Below, piece by piece: positions 25,001-31,407 of a stretch of 33,100 bases of DNA. Position numbers and translations under genes: made by a program. The DNA lies in contig JAAUSP010000012.1 in NCBI GenBank assembly GCA_012032575.1, positions 1 through 33,100 on the forward strand. The letters are read 5' to 3'. How positions within the stretch are numbered: position 1 is the first letter of the stretch; every line of letters begins with the position of its first letter. Under the pieces are notes generated by a model that saw nothing but the letters and a program-made list of their open reading frames with translations, had not been told where the DNA came from and ran no database searches. This stretch comes from Anaerolineales bacterium (GTDB taxonomy: Bacteria > Chloroflexota > Anaerolineae > 4572-78 > J111).

Positions 25001-25510
25001 GAACAGGTCGGGATTGATGCGCTGCTGGATGAGGTAAAAACCAACAATGCCAGCCTGTTCCTCAAAAAACAGATTGAGTTGAGAGTTGAGGCGGCAAAAA
25101 ATTTACCCCTGATTCAGGCTGATCCTCTCCGTCTGAACCAAATCCTCAACAACCTTATTTCTAACGCCGCTAAATTTACCAACGAAGGCTATGTTCAACT
25201 GCGGGCGTATCAGGAGTGCGACTGGCTTTGTGTCGAAGTGGAAGATACCGGCATCGGCATGAACGAAGATGATTTGAATAAAATCTTCGAGAAGTTTATG
25301 CAAGTAGACGGCTCTTATACCCGGCGCGCCGAAGGCACCGGCCTCGGCTTGGCCATTACCCGCCATCTGATCGAGATGCACGGGGGTCAAATTGGGGTTC
25401 GCAGCCAGCCTGATCAGGGCACAGTCTTTACCGTGCGCCTGCCGATTGAACCAGAGGAGCCTGCCGAGGAGCAAGAGGAGCTTAAGCCGGCGCTAGCCAA
25501 AGCCGTTTAA
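22076..25510 (+). CDS. C-terminal piece: GAF, PAS, LOV, GAF and histidine kinase core
   Basis: Catalytic part of the giant kinase, 1,144 residues as read from an internal ATG; homology runs in from about 21998 (ALENARLTEQ). Order: GAF (1-150), GAF (165-320; contains TYCALTL and FRGHPCYKSFGLEAYIGVP), PAS (335-455), PAS (460-585), LOV-type PAS (590-715), GAF (725-885), HisKA (898-965) with His911 in NMSHELRTPLNS, and HATPase_c (1005-1125) with ILNNLISNAAKFT, DTGIGMNED and GTGLGLAI. The LOV domain has NRNCRFLQG with the adduct-forming Cys642, plus RNYRKDG, FWNRLS and VGVQVDIT, which supply the flavin-contacting Asn, Asn and Gln. An acidic tail (PEEPAEEQEE) ends the protein. It is a HisKA kinase without its own receiver, so the operon's three receivers are the natural partners. 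Confidence 0.9.
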   Translation: MNEMSEALNRVTDINLAYAVVAAKTPAILQSDRVSIALLTPTDDGCNLLILDGEKGAIPSSAVFPLAETASGRAIRQNRVLNHAASLESQELDLRQSAESGLLSTLMAPLTVNGQVIGTLNFDSRRSQAFTKFDEDVVRRIASLLASTIENKQLLNQLTLQEERLRSLYSITTQADLTVEQQFEELLTAGASLLGLNLGIISQIEDELYTVIHFHAPAGVLQKNQTFELGQTYCALTLKANHIVSINHMGTSHFRGHPCYKSFGLEAYIGVPLWVKGQRFGTLNFSSPTPKNTPFTQADEDFVQLMGQWVSAALERKQQEEMLAYRANEIEQANRYLDSIVENMPTMLFIKDAENLNFVRWNKAAEELVGFSREIILGKNDYDFFPQAEAEFFTGKDREVLNGNQIVDIAEETIQTAHKGLRYMHTRKVPLYNAEGKPAFLLGISEDITERKQAEEALRENESRLTDALKTAKLAYWEFDVASEIFTFNDQFYALLHTTAEQEGGYLMSASQYAQKFIHPDEAYLVGAIMDEASESTDPNFTGQIEHRFMRADGSEGHILVRFREIKDAQGFSVKRVGANQDITERKQAQQTLLLHDEAMASSENGITIADASQPDLPLIYVNAAFERITGYSADEVLNRNCRFLQGPETNQPALDELRSALKTGQSCTVVLRNYRKDGTLFWNRLSLSPIVDTAGNPTHFVGVQVDITEQIEAEETIAKRAAELQTVAQVSTAASTILETTHLLERVVDLTKESFGLYHAHIYLLNETGDTLALAAGAGEVGQKMVAQGWQIPLSREKSLVARAARTKEGVIVNDVQADPEFLPNPLLPETRSEMAVPLVVGDKVMGVLDVQADQVSRFSAEDIHIQTTLAAQVAAALENARLFEESKRTAERLREVDRLKSEFLANMSHELRTPLNSIIGYSEMMLMGISGDIPPELTEDIEAIYDNGKHLLHLISDILDLAKIEAGRLSLRFEQVGIDALLDEVKTNNASLFLKKQIELRVEAAKNLPLIQADPLRLNQILNNLISNAAKFTNEGYVQLRAYQECDWLCVEVEDTGIGMNEDDLNKIFEKFMQVDGSYTRRAEGTGLGLAITRHLIEMHGGQIGVRSQPDQGTVFTVRLPIEPEEPAEEQEELKPALAKAV

Positions 25511-25521
25511 TTCAATCAGGT

Positions 25522-25548
25522 TTGCCAACCGAACAAACGTTGTATAAT
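25522..25548 (+). promoter_or_regulatory. Sigma-70-like promoter for the Cache-GAF kinase at 25609
   Basis: A perfect -10 box TATAAT lies at 25543-25548, with TTGCCA (five of six matches to TTGACA) at 25522-25527, a short 15-bp spacing; reading TTTGCC at 25521 gives 16 bp. It sits in the gap after the operon's last stop at 25510 and about 60 bp before the start at 25609, so the following kinase can be transcribed separately. Confidence 0.6.
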
Positions 25549-25608
25549 GATATGTAGACATGTTTTGAGGCAACCGACTTCCCGAAAGTGAACCACAGGA
25601 GACACAGG

Positions 25609-27900
25609 GTGAGTCATCAACCACGACCCCGCCAGGCCAGTTCAACCTGGTCACATTTTGGGCAAGGCCCCAGTTTACGGTGGCGGCTTTTAACGCTCCT
25701 GGGCGGCATGCTGCTTGTTACCTTGTTGGCCATCGGTACGGGTGTTTTATTTTTCATCGCGCAAAATGAGCAACACACCTGGCAAGCCCGCCAGCACGAA
25801 GCAGCCCACCATGCCGCTGCTATCACTGCCGCCTTCATTCAGCGGGTCAAGGACTCCCTGGTTCTGATTGATCTGTTGGAGCAAGATGAACTTGCTAGCG
25901 CCCCTCACTTCATGACTAAACTGCTCGCGCAAAACACAGCGCTGCTGGAATTAGTCTATCTGGATGCCACCGGCTCACCTTTGGCCAGCGCTTATCAGGA
26001 TACCCCCGTCTTATCAAATCTGTTTACTGCGCCTCAATCTATTTGGTTCCGCCGGGCAGCGGCAGGTGAGGTTTATTTGGGCGATGTTCAGATTTCGGCC
26101 GAGAGCGAACCATACCTGATTATTGCGATGCCGGCGCACGAAGGGGGCGTTATTGCTGCCCGGCTGGACATGCGCCTCTTGTGGGATAAAGTTGCTCAGT
26201 TCCAATTTGGTCAAATGGGTCAGGCTTATGTGATTAATCAAAATGGGTTAATCATCGCCCATACACAGCCGGAAGTCCCTTTGGCTTATCAAACCCTGAC
26301 CGGACGGCCAGAACTGGAAGCACTGGCCCAGGCCCAGTTTAAAGAATGGAGTGGAAAATATTCTAATTTTCAGGGAATTCCCGTTGTTGGTGTTACCGCG
26401 CCGGTAGCCGGCACAGACTGGGTTATTATCACCGAACTGCCCCAGAACGAAGCTTCTGCCATCAGCCAGACGGCCTTGCTGATATTTGGGGGTGGGCTGG
26501 CTCTGTTTGGGCTGCTGGTTATCCTGCTCACCGGACGTTTTCTCGACCGGCTGATTTTGCAGCCCATGGAAACCTTGCGCGCCGGGGCTGTTCGCATTGG
26601 ACAGGGTGACTTGCAGCAACGAATCGAAATCACCCAATATGATGAAGTGGGCCAGGTGGCTTACGCTTTTAATGACATGGTTGAGCGCTTGCGCAGCCGG
26701 GAAGCGGCGCTGCGAACGGCGGCCGATATTTCCAAACAAATCAATTCTATTCTCAACCCCGATCAGCTTTTGACTGAAGTGGTCTCGCTGTTCAAGGATC
26801 GCTTCAACCTGCACGGGGTTCAAGTTTACCTGCTTGATGAGACCTCCGGTATTCTGCGCCTGGAAGCTGGCTCATACCCGGCTGAAACGGCGGCAGACTC
26901 TCAGCATGTCCAAATCCCCCTGGATCAGGAAGATTGCCGGGTGGCCAGGCGGCGCGCGCGCGAGATTATTTCTGGTAACGGCCAGCCAACCGAAGCAGAC
27001 CTGTTGCCGGTCAAAACAGAGCTGGCAATCCCCCTGCTTATTCAGGATAAAGTTCTGGGCGTGCTGAATATTTTTGGAGACACTCCCCGGCTTTTTACTG
27101 CTTCCGATCTTGACACATTTGATACCCTGGCCGGGCAAATTGCCACCGCCCTGGAAAACGCCCGCCTCTTTGCCGAAAACCTGGATACAACCGAGCACCT
27201 TTTTGAAGTGGACCGCCTTAAAAATGAGTTTTTAGCCAATATGAGCCACGAACTACGCACCCCGCTCAACTCGATCACCGGGTATGCCGAAATTCTGCTG
27301 ATGGGTTACAGCGGCCAGATAGATGAAGAGGCGCGCAGCGATGTTGAGGCTATTTACAGCAACAGCCAGCATTTGGTGCGGCTGGTCAACGACATCCTTG
27401 ACCTGGCCAAAATCGAAGCGGGTCGTTTCAAATTAAACCTGGAAGAACTTTCGATCAAAGGGGTGCTCCAGCAAATTAAAACCAGCGCCGTAGGGTTGCT
27501 CAACAACAAACCGATCCAGTTTACAATTGATGCCGAAGCCGACCTGCCTCCTTTACAGGCCGACCGGGTGCGGGTCAATCAGATACTCACCAACCTTATT
27601 TCCAATGCCGTTAAGTTTACTGATGCAGGCCGCATCAGTCTGCGGGCGTTTCGCGAGAATGGCTGGGTTTGCTTTGCCGTGGAAGATACTGGCATTGGCA
27701 TCAGTCAGGCGGATATGCAAACAATTTTTGAAAAATTCAGGCAGGCCGATGGCTCGTTAACTCGCCGGGCCGAGGGAACCGGGTTGGGCCTAACCATCAC
27801 TCGCCACCTGGTGGAACTGCATGGCGGTAACATTGAAGTAAACAGCCAACTTGGCCAGGGCAGTACCTTTACCATCAGGCTGCCTGTAGCCAAAATTTAA
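25609..27900 (+). CDS. Membrane Cache-HAMP-GAF sensor histidine kinase
   Basis: A complete 763-residue kinase. I choose GTG 25609 over GTG 25588 because AGGAG sits about 7 nt upstream of it and nothing like a ribosome site precedes the other. Order: TM1 (about 30-52), double-Cache ectodomain (53-275, with LDATGSPLASAY, IWFRRAAAGEVYLG and AYVINQNGLIIAHT), TM2 (285-308), HAMP (308-362), GAF (370-525, a variant of the GAF in the operon kinases, KTELAIPLLIQDKVLGVLN), HisKA (537-605) with His547 in NMSHELRTPLNS, and HATPase_c (645-760) with ILTNLISNAVKFT, DTGIGIS and GTGLGLTI. It is like a compact version of the preceding giant kinase, keeping the two ends and lacking the middle; common origin is likely. 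No receiver lies immediately next to it. Confidence 0.93.
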   Translation: MSHQPRPRQASSTWSHFGQGPSLRWRLLTLLGGMLLVTLLAIGTGVLFFIAQNEQHTWQARQHEAAHHAAAITAAFIQRVKDSLVLIDLLEQDELASAPHFMTKLLAQNTALLELVYLDATGSPLASAYQDTPVLSNLFTAPQSIWFRRAAAGEVYLGDVQISAESEPYLIIAMPAHEGGVIAARLDMRLLWDKVAQFQFGQMGQAYVINQNGLIIAHTQPEVPLAYQTLTGRPELEALAQAQFKEWSGKYSNFQGIPVVGVTAPVAGTDWVIITELPQNEASAISQTALLIFGGGLALFGLLVILLTGRFLDRLILQPMETLRAGAVRIGQGDLQQRIEITQYDEVGQVAYAFNDMVERLRSREAALRTAADISKQINSILNPDQLLTEVVSLFKDRFNLHGVQVYLLDETSGILRLEAGSYPAETAADSQHVQIPLDQEDCRVARRRAREIISGNGQPTEADLLPVKTELAIPLLIQDKVLGVLNIFGDTPRLFTASDLDTFDTLAGQIATALENARLFAENLDTTEHLFEVDRLKNEFLANMSHELRTPLNSITGYAEILLMGYSGQIDEEARSDVEAIYSNSQHLVRLVNDILDLAKIEAGRFKLNLEELSIKGVLQQIKTSAVGLLNNKPIQFTIDAEADLPPLQADRVRVNQILTNLISNAVKFTDAGRISLRAFRENGWVCFAVEDTGIGISQADMQTIFEKFRQADGSLTRRAEGTGLGLTITRHLVELHGGNIEVNSQLGQGSTFTIRLPVAKI

Positions 27901-27929
27901 ACAATCTGGTATAGTAGTAGTTAGAAACT

Positions 27930-28031
27930 GTCCGTGAATAACTTTTCAGTTTGGGAGCTTAGAGATTGGCGATTGTTTAATCTCCAATGACCAATCTCCA
28001 ATCTCTTGGCGCAGCAAAGTTATTTATGGAC
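27930..28031. mobile_element. MITE-like hairpin element, about 102 bp
   Basis: Terminal inverted repeats GTCCGTGAATAACTTT (27930-27945) and AAAGTTATTTATGGAC (28016-28031) pair at 14 of 16 positions, and both mismatches would be G-U wobbles in RNA. Nested inside, AGAGATTGG (27961-27969) pairs perfectly with CCAATCTCT (27998-28006), and AATCTCCAAT is directly repeated at 27979 and 27993. No coding potential. It lies between the kinase ending at 27900 and the small gene at 28154. I see no clear target-site duplication, so the mobile-element reading is tentative; it could also be a transcribed hairpin acting as a terminator or stabiliser. Confidence 0.5.
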
Positions 28032-28153
28032 GACTGCTTGGTTGGTTGACGCAATCTTTACAAAATAACCATGTAACATAAACAACGCGGTTGGTATTCT
28101 GTGTTATGATAACCTGGCAGAATGAATGCGGTTATCTTGTTGAAAAGGCCCTG

Positions 28154-28459
28154 ATGCCAACCGATCCTCGTTTATCAACTCGCAGCCCGAGCCGGGTAAA
28201 ATGGCTCTGGATTTGCTGCCCCAGAACAGGCGAAGAGGTAGTGAGCTATCTTGAAGACCCTTTTGACATGTTTGGAAATCCGGCAGCATGGTGGGAATGT
28301 CCCGCCTGTGGAAGCTGGCATGTTGCGATGATGGATGAGTTGAAGGACCTACGTGAACAAATGACCAGCGCCCAAAATATTACGCCCTGGCTCAATGGAC
28401 TAATCTTTAAAACTCTGACTCCGCACGGTCCACTTTTGGAAACCCCCGATGGATCATAA
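28154..28459 (+). CDS. Small zinc-ribbon-like hypothetical protein
   Basis: A 101-residue protein I do not recognise. I choose ATG 28154 because GAAAAGG lies upstream; the longer frame from 28091 has no ribosome site. It carries a Cys-Cys-Pro-x-Thr-Gly motif (CCPRTGEEV) and, about 40 residues on, CPACGSWH, the two-knuckle pattern of a small zinc ribbon; a tryptophan-rich link (AAWWECP) joins them. The C-terminal third is polar and unremarkable. Its stop overlaps the start of the receiver gene by 11 bp, so translation is probably coupled and a role in the same pathway is plausible. Metal binding is inferred from the cysteine spacing only. Confidence 0.65.
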   Translation: MPTDPRLSTRSPSRVKWLWICCPRTGEEVVSYLEDPFDMFGNPAAWWECPACGSWHVAMMDELKDLREQMTSAQNITPWLNGLIFKTLTPHGPLLETPDGS

Positions 28460-28874
28460 GACCATTCTTTATATCGAAGATAATTTTCATAATCGGCGGA
28501 TTGTTCGCAAAATTCTAGACTCACGGGGCTATCAGACTCTTGAAGCTGAGGACGGCATCAACGGACTGGCGATGGTGCGTGAACTCCGGCCCCCGTTGAT
28601 ATTGTTGGATATCGGTTTACCCGGCATGGACGGCCTGGAGGTGGTGGGGCATATTAAAGCCGATCCCCAACTGTCCCATATTCCGGTTATCGCCTTGAGC
28701 GCCTCGGCGATGCGGGGTGATCGGGAACGATTCCTGGCAGCCGGCTGCGACGACTACTTATCCAAACCCATCCACGTCCTCGAACTTATTAAAATGGTCG
28801 AACACTACTACCCTTCTGCTAACAACTATAAACAAGCCAGTCTAGCCGAAAACCAGGCTAACAGGTTGGAGTAA
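28449..28874 (+). CDS. Single-domain response regulator (CheY/DivK type)
   Basis: A 141-residue receiver without output domain. It begins TILYIEDNFHNRRIV and has phosphoacceptor Asp54 (LLDIGLPGMDG), the switch Ser/Ala region IALSASAM and Lys106 (YLSKPIHV). The pattern EDNxxNRR and ALSASAMRGDRERFLAAGCDDYLSKP is characteristic of the DivK-like receivers that also occur at the C-termini of hybrid kinases. It starts within the 3' end of the zinc-ribbon gene and ends 4 bp before the next kinase, so the three genes form one transcript. A GGAG for the following gene lies at its own 3' end. It is the likely partner of the neighbouring kinases. Confidence 0.94.
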   Translation: MDHKTILYIEDNFHNRRIVRKILDSRGYQTLEAEDGINGLAMVRELRPPLILLDIGLPGMDGLEVVGHIKADPQLSHIPVIALSASAMRGDRERFLAAGCDDYLSKPIHVLELIKMVEHYYPSANNYKQASLAENQANRLE

Positions 28875-28878
28875 AGCC

Positions 28879-30090
28879 ATGGACGAAAAAAAGAGGATCG
28901 AACAACTTTCGGACGAACTAACCGCCTTGCGCCAGCAGCTTGCAGAACTGCAAACTACAAACGCCGCACACCAACAAAAAGAACAAGCTCTGATAGACAG
29001 CCTGGACCAGATTGAGCGAGCCAAGCAAGAGTGGGAAATAACGGCTGACTCTTTGCCCCAATTGATCTGCCTGCTGGATAATGAAGGATGTATAATTCGG
29101 GCTAATCGGGTGGTGGAAAGCTGGGGATTGGGCCATGTGACTGAAGTGAAGGGGAAAAGGGTGGAACATCTGCTCCAGCCAATGTCCGGGGCTTCAGGTG
29201 GAGCGTGGACCGCTTTTTTACAGCAAGCCTGGCGCCGCCTGACCGAAGGGTATTCCAGCGAAGGCGAAATTGAAGATACGCTTCTCAAGCGTCACTTTCA
29301 GGTTCAGGTGCAACCTATCTCGCCTCAAACCGGCCGGCAAAGCAAAGCGACCGACAGTTACGCCGCTATCGTCATCCACGATATTACCGAACGCAAGCAG
29401 GCCGAACGGCTGAAGAATGAATTTCTGAACAACATCAGCCAGGAACTCCATACCCCGCTCACCTCGATCATTGGCTACAGCCAAATTATGCTAACCGGCA
29501 TGGAAGGCGAGCTACCGGTCAAAATTCTTGAAGATGTCCAGGCTATCCACGAAAACGGGCAGCAGCTTTTAACCCTGATCAACGAAATTCTGGATATGGC
29601 CGAGATTGAAGTAGGCAGCCTGGCTCTATCGGCTGAACAAATTACCATTGAGCCGCTGCTTCAGCAAATCAAGACAAACCACACTGCTTTGCTGGGCCAA
29701 AAACCTGTGGAGATAATTGTCAAAGTTGAGCCTGATATACCCGCCCTAAAGGCCGACAAGATGCGCTTGGGCCAAATTCTCAACCATTTGGTTCATAACG
29801 CAATCAAGTTCACCCAACAAGGCCAGGTGAGTATGCACGCTTTTCGAGAAAACGGCTGGCTGTGCATTCAGGTAGCCGATACCGGTATTGGCATTAGCCC
29901 GGAGAATTTGGAAACGATTTTTGAAAAATTCAGACAAGTAGATGGCTCGTTATCCCGTCGAGTGAAAGGCATGGGATTGGGCTTAACTATTGCACGCCAT
30001 CTTGTAAAATTACACGGCGGCAATATAGATGTGCAAAGCCAACTGGGACAAGGTACCGTTGTCACTGTGCGGCTGCCGCTTTCCGCTTAA
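28879..30090 (+). CDS. PAS histidine-kinase homologue lacking the canonical phosphoacceptor histidine
   Basis: A 403-residue cytosolic protein. An N-terminal coil (1-48) precedes a PAS-like domain (50-172) opening with QIERAKQEWEITADSLPQL, then HisKA (178-245) and HATPase_c (283-400). The H-box reads NNISQELHTPLTS: where relatives in this window have SHELRTPL, this protein has Gln188 in place of the histidine and His191 in place of the arginine. The ATP-binding part looks intact (LVHNAIKFT, DTGIGIS, GMGLGLTI). It may therefore be a pseudokinase, a phosphatase of the receiver next door, a transphosphorylating partner of the kinase at 30173, or may use the shifted histidine. Its PAS also lacks the cysteine pair of its two relatives (PMSGASGGAW at that place). 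Confidence 0.9.
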   Translation: MDEKKRIEQLSDELTALRQQLAELQTTNAAHQQKEQALIDSLDQIERAKQEWEITADSLPQLICLLDNEGCIIRANRVVESWGLGHVTEVKGKRVEHLLQPMSGASGGAWTAFLQQAWRRLTEGYSSEGEIEDTLLKRHFQVQVQPISPQTGRQSKATDSYAAIVIHDITERKQAERLKNEFLNNISQELHTPLTSIIGYSQIMLTGMEGELPVKILEDVQAIHENGQQLLTLINEILDMAEIEVGSLALSAEQITIEPLLQQIKTNHTALLGQKPVEIIVKVEPDIPALKADKMRLGQILNHLVHNAIKFTQQGQVSMHAFRENGWLCIQVADTGIGISPENLETIFEKFRQVDGSLSRRVKGMGLGLTIARHLVKLHGGNIDVQSQLGQGTVVTVRLPLSA

Positions 30091-30172
30091 ATTGGTCAAT
30101 CCTCTCGCCTATCCTGCTCAATTGGCTCATGAACATGAGCCGCTGCTTTACCATCGCGTTCCCGGAGTAAAA

Positions 30173-31351
30173 ATGGAGAAACCGCTTCTCAAGCCGTTAC
30201 CCCTGACCCAAACCCGGCAAATTGAACGAGCCAAACGGGAATGGGAAGTAACGGTAGATACCCTGCCTCAACTCATTTGTCTGCTTGATTATCAGGGGCG
30301 CGTTATTCGAGTCAACCGCACCGCCGAGCGCTGGAATTTGGCCCCGGTAGTTACGGTCAAAGGACGCGAAGCCCATCATTTTCTTCACGAAGCCTGTACA
30401 GACCCCGCTTGTTATCTGCTGGATTTTCTCCAAAAAGCCTGGCCGGAATTAGAGCAGGGCCAATCCGTTGAATATGAAATCCAGGATAAAATTTTAGGGC
30501 GTTATCTTCATCTTCAAATCCGCCCGCTCGCTATCCACCCTCAACGCTCAGACGAAGACCTGGCAGCCGACAGCTTTGCCGTGCTTGTCCTGGAGGACAT
30601 TAGCAAGCAGAAGCAAACAGAAGCAGCTTTACATCAATACACTTGCGAACTCAAAGAACGCAACGAAGATTTGGATGCCTTTAGCCACACGGTAGCCCAT
30701 AATCTTAAAGGGCTGCTCCTGCCGGTCATCGGTTATGCCGAGTTATTAAACAGTCCTCTCTACCTCAAGGCATCACGGGACTCCCTGCCCACTGATTTGA
30801 AGCGCATTGCCAAAACCGGCTACAAAATGAGGCAGGTTATTGACGAGCTGCTTTTGCTAGCCGAAATCCGTAAATCAGATCTCCAGTTAAAGCCCCTCGA
30901 TATGCCGGCTATCATCGCCGAAGTCCAACACCGCCTGGCTTATGTCATTGAGGAAGCGCAGGCGGAACTTATTTTGCCGCCCGACTCTACCTGGCCCACC
31001 GCGCGGGGCTATGCGCCCTGGGTAGAAGAAGTATGGACCAATTATTTGAGCAACGCCCTTAAATACGGCGGCCAGCCCCCTCGAATCGAACTGGGCGCAA
31101 CAATTTCTTCAGGCCCGGACAATCTGGTTTGTTTTTGGATTCGTGATAACGGCCCTGGCCTTAGCCAGGAGCAGCAGGACCAATTATTTAAACCGTTTGC
31201 CCGTCTCGATCAAGTAAAAGTTGATGGCTCTGGTCTGGGATTATCCATCGTACGCCGGATTGTCGAAAAAATGGGGGGCCAGGTAGCAGTAGAGAGTGAA
31301 GGGGTTCCGGGCCGCGGTTCCACCTTCGGTTTTATCCTGCCGGCCGCCTGA
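30173..31351 (+). CDS. Soluble PAS sensor histidine kinase, bacteriophytochrome-type H-box
   Basis: A 392-residue cytosolic kinase. I choose ATG 30173 because GGAG at 30164-30167 precedes it; the longer frame from 30029 overlaps the previous gene. The PAS-like domain (about 20-143) opens with QIERAKREWEVTVDTLPQL and holds HEACTDPACYL, the same H-x2-C-x4-C motif as the kinase at 3351. HisKA (155-230) has the phosphoacceptor in SHTVAHNLKGLLLPV (His176), an H-box form found in phytochrome-like kinases. HATPase_c follows with NYLSNALKYGG, IRDNGPGLS and GSGLGLSI. It is the last gene of the 28154-31351 unit, 82 bp after the kinase lacking its histidine, and is probably the active donor to the receiver at 28449. 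Confidence 0.93.
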   Translation: MEKPLLKPLPLTQTRQIERAKREWEVTVDTLPQLICLLDYQGRVIRVNRTAERWNLAPVVTVKGREAHHFLHEACTDPACYLLDFLQKAWPELEQGQSVEYEIQDKILGRYLHLQIRPLAIHPQRSDEDLAADSFAVLVLEDISKQKQTEAALHQYTCELKERNEDLDAFSHTVAHNLKGLLLPVIGYAELLNSPLYLKASRDSLPTDLKRIAKTGYKMRQVIDELLLLAEIRKSDLQLKPLDMPAIIAEVQHRLAYVIEEAQAELILPPDSTWPTARGYAPWVEEVWTNYLSNALKYGGQPPRIELGATISSGPDNLVCFWIRDNGPGLSQEQQDQLFKPFARLDQVKVDGSGLGLSIVRRIVEKMGGQVAVESEGVPGRGSTFGFILPAA

Positions 31352-31383
31352 CTTAACCGGAAGTTCTGAGGACAGGTTTCGAG

Positions 31384-31406
31384 GCCGTAGGCCGACGCGA
31401 AGCGTC
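31384..31406. other. Two short adjacent hairpins between convergent genes
   Basis: GGCC-GTA-GGCC is followed directly by GACGC-GAA-GCGTC in the 56-bp gap between the kinase stop at 31351 and the aminotransferase stop at 31408. Stems of 4 and 5 bp with tight loops could help end transcription from either side, but there is no clear run of T, so a terminator is only a possibility. Confidence 0.3.
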
Positions 31407-31407
31407 C

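Larger units (their letters stand above)
19579..25510 (+). pseudogene. Reconstructed giant Cache-HAMP-GAF-PAS-LOV sensor histidine kinase (two frameshifts)
   Basis: Three consecutive frames make one kinase of about 1,977 residues. The joins are a missing G at 20766-20767, at the HAMP entrance (corrected AQGNLKIQAPVESGDEIG), and a missing base in the GC-repeat at 21991-21998 (corrected AEQLSxALENARLTEQ). Order: TM, double Cache, TM, HAMP, GAF, two short GAF-like modules, GAF, GAF, PAS, PAS, LOV-type PAS, GAF, HisKA, HATPase_c. The two breaks are probably sequence errors, since the catalytic end is perfect. It is the only kinase in the 13335-25510 operon. Confidence 0.83.
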
